Shown: positions 1 to 6,226, counted from the stretch's first letter. The stretch: DNA of 8,065 bases from JAAZZIT01 sp964480525 (GCA_964480525.1 CAYZOV010000047.1:1-8065); one strand, 5' to 3'. Program-made: numbers and translations. Notes: generated by a model not told the origin, from the sequence alone.

Positions 1-9
1 CGACGGCAA

Positions 10-24
10 TTTCGCCATGCGAAA
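10..24. repeat. Short perfect inverted repeat (6-bp arms, 3-nt loop)
   Basis: TTTCGC at 10-15 is the exact reverse complement of GCGAAA at 19-24, separated by CAT. It sits at the left edge of the window, upstream of the direct-repeat/hairpin block at 47-123, and could be part of the same intergenic element or of the end of an upstream transcript. A 15-nt palindrome can arise by chance, so no function is assigned. Confidence 0.35.
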
Positions 25-46
25 CCGCAAAAGTACCCGATTTGCA

Positions 47-67
47 GAAATTTTAAGGCATAATAAA
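47..67 (+). repeat. Direct repeat, copy 1 (21 nt)
   Basis: This 21-nt stretch recurs at 103-123 with a single difference (A versus G at the fourth base). The shared core is TTTTAAGGCATAATAAA. The copies start 56 nt apart and bracket a perfect hairpin at 65-90. Each copy carries CATAAT, which matches a sigma-A -10 box at five of six positions, but no convincing -35 lies at the right distance. It may be a remnant of a small dispersed intergenic repeat or a local duplication. Confidence 0.7.
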
Positions 68-90
68 CGTAAAGCTTTCGCTTTACGTTT
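65..90 (+). terminator. Perfect 11-bp hairpin between direct repeats; possible weak terminator
   Basis: AAACGTAAAGC (65-75) pairs completely with GCTTTACGTTT (80-90) around a four-base TTTC loop. The sequence after the stem is only modestly U-rich (GGGTGTTTTG), so this is a poor intrinsic terminator for whatever gene lies to the left of the window. It could instead be the core of a repeat element, since the two direct-repeat copies lie on either side and the first overlaps the left arm by three bases. The hairpin is directly seen; the terminator role is uncertain. Confidence 0.4.
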
Positions 91-102
91 GGGTGTTTTG
101 TG

Positions 103-123
103 GAAGTTTTAAGGCATAATAAA
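103..123 (+). repeat. Direct repeat, copy 2 (21 nt)
   Basis: This is the second copy of the repeat at 47-67, identical at 20 of 21 positions. It ends 58 nt before the TTG start of the first gene, so it lies in that gene's upstream region and its CATAAT could serve as a -10 box. No good -35 is seen 15-18 nt upstream, so a promoter is not claimed. Confidence 0.7.
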
Positions 124-165
124 AATGCGTTTTGTATGTTAAATTTGGTTGTTGCACATATTTTG

Positions 166-171
166 AAAGGA
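166..171 (+). promoter_or_regulatory. Ribosome binding site that selects a TTG start
   Basis: AAAGGA ends 10 nt before the TTG at 182. An ATG at 172-174 lies directly against this site, too close for normal initiation, and is followed after one codon by a stop (ATG-TTA-TAA). The site therefore supports TTG at 182 as the start of the downstream reading frame. The in-frame stop TGA at 164-166 rules out a longer version. Confidence 0.55.
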
Positions 172-181
172 ATGTTATAAA

Positions 182-805
182 TTGTCAAAAAAAGATAGAT
201 TGAAAAAAGAAAAAGAAAAACAAATTCTGGCACAGAAAAAACAGGAAATGTCAGACATTGAGGAAAAAGAAAATTTTAAAGAAAGCAAGGCTTTAAAAAA
301 GTATAAAAAAACCGTGACCGAACCTAAATTTTACATTGTGGCAAAACTTTTGATGTTGGTGCCTTTCGGGTGGTCGGCTTTTTACGGTCTTGTTTTGTCG
401 GGCGCTATTTTAATGAACCTTGCAAACAAGTACGATTTTACCGAATTTTCCACAAAAACCGCCGTTTTTATTTTGGGCGGAATTTTGGTGACGGCTTTTT
501 CTCTGGTTTTGCATTTTTGCAAAAAATATATCGGCGGTTTTGCTTTTTCACTTGCGGGAACCCTTTTGTACATAAAAGGCGCAAACGAATTTATTTTGCC
601 GATTGATAATTATTTGGAAACCAATATTGTGGAAAACATGGACAAATATGTGCGTTTGTGGAAAATAAGATGTTACCCTATGTGGGCGGTGGTCGGCGTT
701 TCGGCGGTGATTTTAACCGTAACCCTTGTCAGAAAGCACATTGCAAAGAAAAAGCAACGGGAAAAATTTGACAACACGCCTGTTAAGAGTATTGTCAGCG
801 ACTAA
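182..805 (+). CDS. Uncharacterised four-helix membrane protein with lysine-rich N-terminus
   Basis: I do not recognise this 207-residue protein. Residues 1-48 are very rich in Lys and Glu (starts MSKKDRLKKEKEKQ) and look like a cytosolic charged helix. Four hydrophobic stretches follow, at roughly 55-80, 93-112, 115-131 and 166-184, and the protein ends in a basic tail (KHIAKKKQREK). There is no cleavable signal peptide and no obvious catalytic motif. The start is TTG at 182, supported by AAAGGA ten bases upstream; the next in-frame ATG would cut 22 residues from the charged region. The gene points the same way as the acyl-transfer cluster but is separated from it by about 200 nt containing a strong promoter, so it is probably its own transcription unit. 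The charged N-terminal tail resembles in composition, not in evident sequence, that of the DHHW protein two genes downstream. A role in envelope biology is plausible by location only. Confidence 0.75.
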   Translation: MSKKDRLKKEKEKQILAQKKQEMSDIEEKENFKESKALKKYKKTVTEPKFYIVAKLLMLVPFGWSAFYGLVLSGAILMNLANKYDFTEFSTKTAVFILGGILVTAFSLVLHFCKKYIGGFAFSLAGTLLYIKGANEFILPIDNYLETNIVENMDKYVRLWKIRCYPMWAVVGVSAVILTVTLVRKHIAKKKQREKFDNTPVKSIVSD

Positions 806-881
806 GGGGTTTGTTAAAACTGTACAAAAATACCCCCTGTTGGTGCGCTGTTTTTCTCTTGTCGAATAGTGTCGTATTTTG

Positions 882-910
882 TTGACTATGGGGCAAATAG
901 GTTATATAAT
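882..910 (+). promoter_or_regulatory. Strong sigma-A-type promoter for the MBOAT-led cluster
   Basis: TTGACT at 882-887 (five of six matches to TTGACA) and a perfect TATAAT at 905-910 are spaced by exactly 17 nt. Transcription would start near 916-918, leaving a leader of about 85 nt before the GTG start at 1002. The leader holds a weak inverted repeat (ATCGT 933-937 with ACGAT 947-951) but nothing I recognise as a riboswitch. No clear operator palindrome overlaps the promoter, so expression may be largely constitutive. This promoter probably drives at least the MBOAT and DHHW genes. Confidence 0.85.
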
Positions 911-987
911 AATATTTAGACATAAAGAAAAAATCGTAAATTTTCGACGATAATATAATTGTCGGGAACAACAAAATGTAGATTAAA

Positions 988-993
988 AAGGAG
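988..993 (+). promoter_or_regulatory. Ribosome binding site that selects a GTG start
   Basis: AAGGAG ends eight bases before GTG at 1002. There is no ATG at a usable distance, and the resulting N-terminus (MVFADLFFLYGFLP) matches the usual beginning of AlgI/DltB-type MBOAT proteins, so the GTG start is well supported. Confidence 0.8.
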
Positions 994-1001
994 ATACCGA
1001 A

Positions 1002-2423
1002 GTGGTTTTTGCGGATTTGTTTTTTCTGTACGGATTTTTGCCTGTGTGCTTGATTCTGTACTTTATTTCTAAAAATATAACATACAGAAATATTGTTTTG
1101 GTGGCGTTTTCGCTGGTGTTTTACGCATGGGGTGAACCTTTGTGCGTATTTTTGCTGATTTTCAGTGCTTTTCTCGATTACATAAACGGTCTTGTAATTG
1201 ACAAATATAGGGACAAACTAGGGGCAAAAATTGCTCTTGCGGTGTCGCTTGTTGTGAATTTGGGACTGTTGGGATTCTTTAAATACAGCGGTTTTTTGGT
1301 TGACAACATAAACGCTCTGTTTAACACGAATTTCGCCCACCCTACAAACAAATTGCCGATTGGTATTAGTTTTTACACGTTCCAGACGATTTCGTATACA
1401 ATCGACTGTTATTGGGGCAAAGTTAAAACACAGAAAAACTTCGGCAAATATCTTATGTATCTTTCACTTTTTCCACAGCTTGTGGCAGGACCTGTCGTCA
1501 GATATTCCGTAATCGAAAACAGTATCGACAACAGAAAAACCACTTTGGAAGATTTCAGCGTGGGTTGTTCCAGAATAATTTTGGGACTTGCGAAAAAAGT
1601 TATTATCGCAAACAACCTTTCGACGGTTGTTGAAACTCTTTGCGGAAATTCCGACGTGGGTTACGGCGTGCTTACACACCAGTCGGTGGCAGGAACTTGG
1701 CTCGGTGCAATTACAATTGCACTTTGGTATTATTTCGACTTTTCGGGATATTCCGATATTGCCATAGGTTTGGGCAGAATTTTCGGGTTTAAGTTTGACG
1801 AAAACTTTAAGTATCCGTTAGTGTGCAAAAATATCACGGAATTTTGGCAAAGATGGCATATTTCTCTGGGTTCGTTTTTCAGAGATTATCTTCTTTATCT
1901 GCCGATTTTCGGAAAACGCCGTCCGTATTTTAACCTGTTTTTGGTGTGGTTTTCCACGGGTCTTTGGCACGGTGCAAGCTGGAACTTTATATTCTGGGGA
2001 CTTTATTACGGATTGTTTATTTTTATCGAACAAAAAATCGGCAAAAAACGTATGAAAAAAATCCCTGTTGTTTTGACGCATATTTACTCTAAGGTTGTTA
2101 TTGCGTTGGGATTCGGAATTTTCCACTATGAAAGTTTTTCGGCGTTGGGAAATTACTTCAAGGCGCTTGTGGGCGCAAACGGCGGCGGTCTTATCGACAG
2201 CGTGACAAAGGTTACGTTTATGAACAACTGTTGGCTTTATGCGGCGGCTGTGCTGTTTTCAATGCCTGTTGTGGGCAAAGTTAAACAGCTTATGTCAAAA
2301 ACAAAAGCTACGGCGGTTTTGTCAAATTCCGTGGGCGTTTTGCTTAACGCAGGACTTTTGGTTTTGTGCAGTTTGCTACTTGTTGACACAACAAACAACG
2401 TGTTCCTTTACTTTAATTTCTAA
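1002..2423 (+). CDS. MBOAT family membrane-bound O-acyltransferase (AlgI/DltB-like)
   Basis: This 473-residue polytopic membrane protein has the full MBOAT signature and the usual length for AlgI-type enzymes. Visible landmarks are the N-terminal FFLYGFLP segment, LPIGISFYTFQ (118-128), SLFPQLVAGPVVR (155-167), FDFSGYSDIAIGLGR (245-259), the FWQRWHISLGSFFRDYL block with His286, and LWHGASWNFIFWG with the invariant His323 taken as catalytic in this family. The family moves an acyl group from a cytosolic donor to a polymer or partner on the outer face; AlgI serves alginate acetylation, while DltB takes D-alanine from the carrier protein DltC. Here a carrier protein is encoded 3.5 kb downstream, which favours a DltB-like, carrier-fed mode (inference). 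It starts at GTG with AAGGAG eight bases upstream, follows the promoter at 882-910, and is 20 nt from the DHHW gene with which it surely forms an operon. The acyl group and acceptor cannot be read from the sequence; simple O-acetylation remains an alternative. Confidence 0.93.
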   Translation: MVFADLFFLYGFLPVCLILYFISKNITYRNIVLVAFSLVFYAWGEPLCVFLLIFSAFLDYINGLVIDKYRDKLGAKIALAVSLVVNLGLLGFFKYSGFLVDNINALFNTNFAHPTNKLPIGISFYTFQTISYTIDCYWGKVKTQKNFGKYLMYLSLFPQLVAGPVVRYSVIENSIDNRKTTLEDFSVGCSRIILGLAKKVIIANNLSTVVETLCGNSDVGYGVLTHQSVAGTWLGAITIALWYYFDFSGYSDIAIGLGRIFGFKFDENFKYPLVCKNITEFWQRWHISLGSFFRDYLLYLPIFGKRRPYFNLFLVWFSTGLWHGASWNFIFWGLYYGLFIFIEQKIGKKRMKKIPVVLTHIYSKVVIALGFGIFHYESFSALGNYFKALVGANGGGLIDSVTKVTFMNNCWLYAAAVLFSMPVVGKVKQLMSKTKATAVLSNSVGVLLNAGLLVLCSLLLVDTTNNVFLYFNF

Positions 2424-2443
2424 AAAGATATACGGAGATAGCA

Positions 2444-4111
2444 ATGAAAGATATGAACGAAAAAAATATCTCAAAAGATGTTGAGATTAAATCAATAAAG
2501 ATTATTCCGCAGGAAGATACCGCCCCGAAAAAAGTTAAGGTTAAACGGGTGGAACTTGACGGAAAACAAAAAATGGAAATAAGTCTGAAACTTTCTCAAG
2601 AAAGCCTTGACCAGATAGAAGCGGAAAAAAAGCTTGAAGAAGCAAAGAAAAAACGTGAAAAGAAAGAGCTTAACAAAAAAATCATAGAAAAGAAAAAAGC
2701 GTCCGAAACAACCGAAATGCCTGAATTTATGCTTATTAACGTGGGCGTTGTGCTGATTGTTTCAGTTGCGATTATGTTGTGTTTGTACCTTTTTGAACGT
2801 ACAACCGGCGTCAGCGATTATGAAAAAAGAGAACTTGCGACTTTTCCGACTTTTTCCGTCGAAAGTTATTTTGACGGTTCGTTTACGCAAGGAATAACCA
2901 CTTATTTTACGGATACGGTTCCTAACCGTGAAAATTTAAAAAGCCTTTGCAATAAATTCAAAGGACTTTTGGGTGTTTCGCAGGACGGTCAGTCTATTAT
3001 AAACAGCGGCGGAAGTAACATTAAACACGAAGAATTTAAAGGCGAAGTGACTACAACAAGCCATACTATTTATATTCCGAACGTTTCTACGGACGAAACG
3101 TCGTCAACGTCGCAGACCACCACCACCGCAACGCCAACCCAGACAACCCCCGAAGAATCCACAACAACCACCAAAAAAGACGAAAACAACGGCAACAACG
3201 GTGGCGAATCTTTGGAAAACGGTATTCTGGTTATTAACAAGGGTACTAAAAACGTTATGGCTATGGAACTTTACGGCGGAGGTTTTAAAGCAGGTGAAGA
3301 TTATGCAAATATTTTGAATAGCTATAAAAAGGACTTGGCAGAGCGTCTTGACGGCAAAGTAAACGTGTACTCTATGTGTATTCCTATGGCGGTGGCGTTC
3401 TATCTCCCTGACAATTTTAAGAGCAGTTCCGCAAGTATTCCGGACAATATTCTTAATATCAATTCTCATCTTGACGGCGTAATCAGCATTGACGCATACA
3501 ACGCCCTGAAATCTCACACCGACGAGTATATTTATTCCCGTACAGACCACCATTGGCAACCAATCGGCGCATATTATGCCGCACAGGTATTTGCCGAAAC
3601 CGCAATGGTTGACTTCCCTGATATTTCCCAGTATGAACAAAAAACAAAAACGGACTTTGTGGGAACTCTTTACGGATTCAGCGGTGAAAGCGAACTTTTG
3701 GATTATCCGGATACGTTCACCTATTATGTTCCGCAGAATAATTATACCACATATAATTATAATTCCGACCTTTCAGGCAAAACAAACGGTTATTTGTTGC
3801 ACGAATACGCAAGCGGAACAAACACATATTCTATGTTCTTGGGCGACGACAAGCACGTTGTGCAGGTTGACACCGACGTTAAAAACAGCAGAACGCTGGT
3901 TGTGTTTAAGGACAGCTTCGGAAATGCTCTGATTCCGTTCTTGACAAGCAGTTTTGAGCATATTTATGTGGTGGATTATAGATACTGCGACTTTAACGCC
4001 GTTGATTTCTGCGTTGACGTAGGTGCAACAGACGTGTTGTTTGCAACGTCAATGTTTACAAACACTTCGTCGGCAAAGGTTCCGACCTTTGAAGAAAACA
4101 GAACTAAGTAA
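2444..4111 (+). CDS. DHHW-family, AlgX/AlgJ-like SGNH-fold membrane protein
   Basis: This 555-residue protein is the likely extracellular partner of the MBOAT. Residues 1-93 form a Lys/Glu-rich cytosolic tail, with a dense basic run at 62-85. One transmembrane helix covers about 95-117. The outer part opens with the family's membrane-proximal segment (about 122-180, ending DTVPNRENLKSL), then a Thr-rich, low-complexity linker (about 203-257), then the catalytic core. The core shows DHHW at 368-371, giving the D-x-H pair Asp368/His370, and Ser491 in KDSFGN. This matches the Asp-x-His plus Ser arrangement of the AlgX O-acetyltransferase triad, so it is probably an active acyl-transfer or esterase-type enzyme. 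The start is ATG with CGGAG six bases upstream, only 20 nt after the MBOAT stop. MBOAT and DHHW proteins commonly occur as pairs modifying surface polysaccharides. The acceptor is unknown, and the long cytosolic tail is notable for a protein whose enzyme domain lies outside. Confidence 0.9.
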   Translation: MKDMNEKNISKDVEIKSIKIIPQEDTAPKKVKVKRVELDGKQKMEISLKLSQESLDQIEAEKKLEEAKKKREKKELNKKIIEKKKASETTEMPEFMLINVGVVLIVSVAIMLCLYLFERTTGVSDYEKRELATFPTFSVESYFDGSFTQGITTYFTDTVPNRENLKSLCNKFKGLLGVSQDGQSIINSGGSNIKHEEFKGEVTTTSHTIYIPNVSTDETSSTSQTTTTATPTQTTPEESTTTTKKDENNGNNGGESLENGILVINKGTKNVMAMELYGGGFKAGEDYANILNSYKKDLAERLDGKVNVYSMCIPMAVAFYLPDNFKSSSASIPDNILNINSHLDGVISIDAYNALKSHTDEYIYSRTDHHWQPIGAYYAAQVFAETAMVDFPDISQYEQKTKTDFVGTLYGFSGESELLDYPDTFTYYVPQNNYTTYNYNSDLSGKTNGYLLHEYASGTNTYSMFLGDDKHVVQVDTDVKNSRTLVVFKDSFGNALIPFLTSSFEHIYVVDYRYCDFNAVDFCVDVGATDVLFATSMFTNTSSAKVPTFEENRTK

Positions 4112-4119
4112 TTAAACTT

Positions 4120-4163
4120 AAATATTCCGTAGAAACCCTTTTGAAATTCTACGGAATATTTTT
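4120..4163 (+). terminator. Intrinsic terminator between the DHHW and FkbH genes
   Basis: AATATTCCGTAGAA (4121-4134) pairs perfectly with TTCTACGGAATATT (4147-4160), with one more A-T pair outside (4120/4161), around a 12-nt loop. A run of five T (4159-4163) completes a rho-independent terminator. Its base matches the design of the terminator after the carrier-protein gene (both end GGATATTTTTA or GGAATATTTTTA). It begins nine bases after the DHHW stop codon and leaves only about 27 nt before the FkbH start, with no good promoter in that space, so readthrough or a promoter inside the DHHW gene must supply the downstream genes. Confidence 0.85.
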
Positions 4164-4190
4164 AAATCACAATGCGTATAAGGAGAAAAA

Positions 4191-5969
4191 ATGAAAGAAT
4201 TAACTTATCCTTTTGACAGCAAGTTTTTGCTGAAAAAACGAAAAATGTTAAAAAGAACGCTTTTGGAGGACAAAAGCGTTCGCATAAAGAAAAAAATCGC
4301 CGTGCTAGGCGGTTCGACGACTTCGGATATTGTGTCAATGCTTGATATTTTTCTTTTGGAACAGGGCATTGAGGCGACCTTTTACGAATCTGAATATAAC
4401 CAATTTTGGAACGACGGAGTTTTTTCAAACGACGAACTTAATAATTTTAAACCCGACCTTGTTTATATTCATACTTCGTTTAGAAATTTAACCCAAAAGG
4501 TGAATCCCACAATGTCCGTTGAACAGTGCAAGGACGCATTGAATAAGGAGTTTGACCGTTTTAAAACTTTGTGGGAAAACATTGATAAACGTTTCGGTTG
4601 TCCGATTATTCAGAATAATTTTGAACTGCCTAACTTTAGACTTATGGGGAACCGTGACGCCTACGACTGCCACGGTATGGTAAATTTTGTAACAAAGCTA
4701 AACGTTATGTTTTACGATTATGCCCAAAGTCGTGAAAATTTTTATATAAACGACATAAATTATATATCCGCTTGCTATGGTCTTGACAAATGGACGGCGC
4801 TTGATTATTGGTATATGTACAAATACGCTATGACTTTGGACGCCGTGCCGGAATTTGCTTTTAATCTTTGCAATATCATCAAGTCGATTTTCGGCAGAAA
4901 TAAAAAGGCTATCGCTCTTGATTTGGACAACACCCTCTGGGGCGGAGTTGTGGGCGACGACGGTGTGGACGGAATCGAACTGGGAGAAGAAACCCCTACG
5001 GGGCAGGCTTACCGTGAATTTCAGAGTTATATTAAACAGTTTAAAAATATCGGCGTAATGCTCACCGTTTGCTCAAAAAATGACGAAGAAAACGCCATAG
5101 CAGGTCTTAACCACCCCGACAGTATGCTTAAACCTGACGATTTTACGGTGATTAAGGCAAATTGGGAAAATAAGGATATGAATATTGTCAACACGGCAAA
5201 CGAAATGAGTATTTTCCCTGACGCATTTGTATTTTTGGACGACAACCCTGCCGAGCGAGCTATCGTAAGCCACCAAATTTCGGGGATTGCTGTGCCTGAA
5301 ATGAACGGTGTGGAAAATTATATCAAAACAGTTGACAGAAACGGATATTTTGAAGTAACGTCATTTTCGCAGGACGATTTGAAACGTAACGAAATGTACG
5401 CTCAAAATGCCAAAAGACAGCAGGCTATGAATAGTTTTGAAAACTATGAAGAATACCTTTTGTCGCTGGATATGAAAGCTGAAATTTGCGATTTTAAACC
5501 GATGTATGTGGCACGAATTACACAGCTTACAAATAAATCCAACCAGTTTAACCTGACCACAAAACGTTATACCCAAGCCGAAATGGAAACCACTCTCGCA
5601 GACCCTCAGAAAATCCGACTTTACGGCAGACTTGAGGACAGATTTGGCGATAATGGCGTTGTGTCAGTTGTTATCGGAAATATTGACGGCGACACGGTGG
5701 ATATTGAACTGTGGCTGATGAGTTGCCGTGTGCTTAAACGTGATATGGAATTTGCTATGCTTGACAGACTTTGCGAAGAAGCTGTTTTGCGTGGTGTCAA
5801 AAGGCTTAGGGGATACTATTATAAAACTGCGAAAAACAAAATGGTTCAAAAGCTTTACGAAACATTTGGGTTTACGCTTGTTTCACAAAATGGAGAAGAT
5901 ACCGTTTGGGAAATGGAGCTTGAGGGCTATAAAAATAAAAACAACGTAATTGAAATTAAAAAACAGTAG
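4191..5969 (+). CDS. FkbH-type HAD-IIIC enzyme, probable glyceryl-ACP synthase
   Basis: This 592-residue protein has the domain order typical of FkbH-like enzymes. Residues 35-230 form an N-terminal SGNH-like region starting IAVLGGSTTSD (candidate Ser42). The HAD domain at about 238-360 carries motif I DLDNTLWGG with Asp244 and Asp246, motif II LTVCSKND (291-298), the ANWENK segment with Lys328, and FLDDNPAER (348-356). The C-terminal GNAT-like domain (about 425-580) contains the family block LTNKSNQFNLTTKRY (446-460). Characterised FkbH enzymes take 1,3-bisphosphoglycerate, remove phosphate and load D-glyceryl on the phosphopantetheine of an acyl carrier protein; some relatives load other three-carbon hydroxyacids. 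All HAD residues appear intact. The ATG start has AAGGAG a few bases upstream. The gene is followed 11 nt later by a carrier protein, its expected partner. No polyketide synthase or methoxymalonyl-pathway gene is nearby in the window, so the product is more likely used directly than as a polyketide extender (inference). Confidence 0.9.
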   Translation: MKELTYPFDSKFLLKKRKMLKRTLLEDKSVRIKKKIAVLGGSTTSDIVSMLDIFLLEQGIEATFYESEYNQFWNDGVFSNDELNNFKPDLVYIHTSFRNLTQKVNPTMSVEQCKDALNKEFDRFKTLWENIDKRFGCPIIQNNFELPNFRLMGNRDAYDCHGMVNFVTKLNVMFYDYAQSRENFYINDINYISACYGLDKWTALDYWYMYKYAMTLDAVPEFAFNLCNIIKSIFGRNKKAIALDLDNTLWGGVVGDDGVDGIELGEETPTGQAYREFQSYIKQFKNIGVMLTVCSKNDEENAIAGLNHPDSMLKPDDFTVIKANWENKDMNIVNTANEMSIFPDAFVFLDDNPAERAIVSHQISGIAVPEMNGVENYIKTVDRNGYFEVTSFSQDDLKRNEMYAQNAKRQQAMNSFENYEEYLLSLDMKAEICDFKPMYVARITQLTNKSNQFNLTTKRYTQAEMETTLADPQKIRLYGRLEDRFGDNGVVSVVIGNIDGDTVDIELWLMSCRVLKRDMEFAMLDRLCEEAVLRGVKRLRGYYYKTAKNKMVQKLYETFGFTLVSQNGEDTVWEMELEGYKNKNNVIEIKKQ

Positions 5970-5973
5970 GAGG
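5968..5973 (+). promoter_or_regulatory. Strong ribosome binding site overlapping the FkbH stop codon
   Basis: AGGAGG lies partly inside the TAG stop (5967-5969) of the FkbH gene and seven bases before the carrier-protein ATG at 5981. This is the strongest site in the window and implies translational coupling and high carrier-protein output, fitting a carrier needed in excess of its loading enzyme. Confidence 0.8.
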
Positions 5974-5980
5974 AAATTTT

Positions 5981-6220
5981 ATGACAAAAAGTGAAATTTA
6001 CGAAAGATTAACCGAGGTTTTCAGAGATGTTTTCGATGACGATACTATCGAAATTGACGACGAAACAACGGCTGACGACATTGAGGATTGGGACAGTATC
6101 GAACATATTACCCTTGTCGGCGCAGTCGAAAGCGAATTTGGTGTTCGCTTTAAAATGGGCGAAGTTTCGGGTATGAAAAACGTCGGCGAAATGGTAAAAA
6201 TAATTATGGAACGTGGCTAA
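5981..6220 (+). CDS. Acyl carrier protein
   Basis: This 79-residue, very acidic protein (about 22 Asp/Glu against 8 Lys/Arg) has the length and pattern of a stand-alone acyl carrier protein. The phosphopantetheine attachment site is Ser39 in DWDSIEH (36-42), a D-S-I version of the usual D-S-L motif, followed by the expected helix II (HITLVGAVESEFGV). A 4'-phosphopantetheinyl transferase encoded elsewhere would be needed for activation. It follows the FkbH gene by 11 nt with a ribosome site overlapping that gene's stop, and a strong terminator comes straight after it, so it closes the transcription unit. FkbH enzymes load their three-carbon unit on exactly such a discrete carrier. The fatty-acid-synthesis carrier is an unlikely alternative given the neighbours. 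Function as the FkbH partner is nearly certain by context; onward delivery to the MBOAT, as DltC does to DltB, is inference. Confidence 0.93.
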   Translation: MTKSEIYERLTEVFRDVFDDDTIEIDDETTADDIEDWDSIEHITLVGAVESEFGVRFKMGEVSGMKNVGEMVKIIMERG

Positions 6221-6226
6221 AAAAGC

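Noticed and set aside
17..112. 31-codon open frame starting at ATG 17 across the direct repeat and hairpin
   Set aside because: No ribosome binding site precedes it, it overlaps the repeat and hairpin, and its product matches nothing I recognise. It could equally be the tail of a frame from outside the window.
172..180. Two-codon ORF (ATG-TTA-stop) just before the TTG start at 182, as a regulatory leader ORF
   Set aside because: The Shine-Dalgarno sequence abuts this ATG, leaving no room for initiation; the arrangement is most likely chance.
806..860. Terminator after the first membrane protein (GGGGT 806-810 with ACCCC 832-836, T-run near 851)
   Set aside because: The stem is only five base pairs with a 21-nt loop, and the T-run is separated from it by more than ten bases, so it does not meet the usual intrinsic terminator form.
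1818..2126. 102-codon open frame on the - strand inside the MBOAT gene
   Set aside because: It lies opposite the conserved catalytic part of the MBOAT, whose motifs explain the sequence fully, and it has no recognisable protein features.
3104..3640. 178-codon open frame on the - strand inside the DHHW gene
   Set aside because: It is antisense to a clear protein family member, includes the reverse of the Thr-rich linker, reads as Cys/Val/Gly-rich low-quality sequence and has no ribosome site.
4141..4181. Dedicated promoter for the FkbH gene
   Set aside because: The best pair (TTGAAA and TTAAAT, spacing 15) is poor and buried in the terminator hairpin; TATAAG at 4176-4181 lies against the ribosome site and would give an essentially leaderless transcript.
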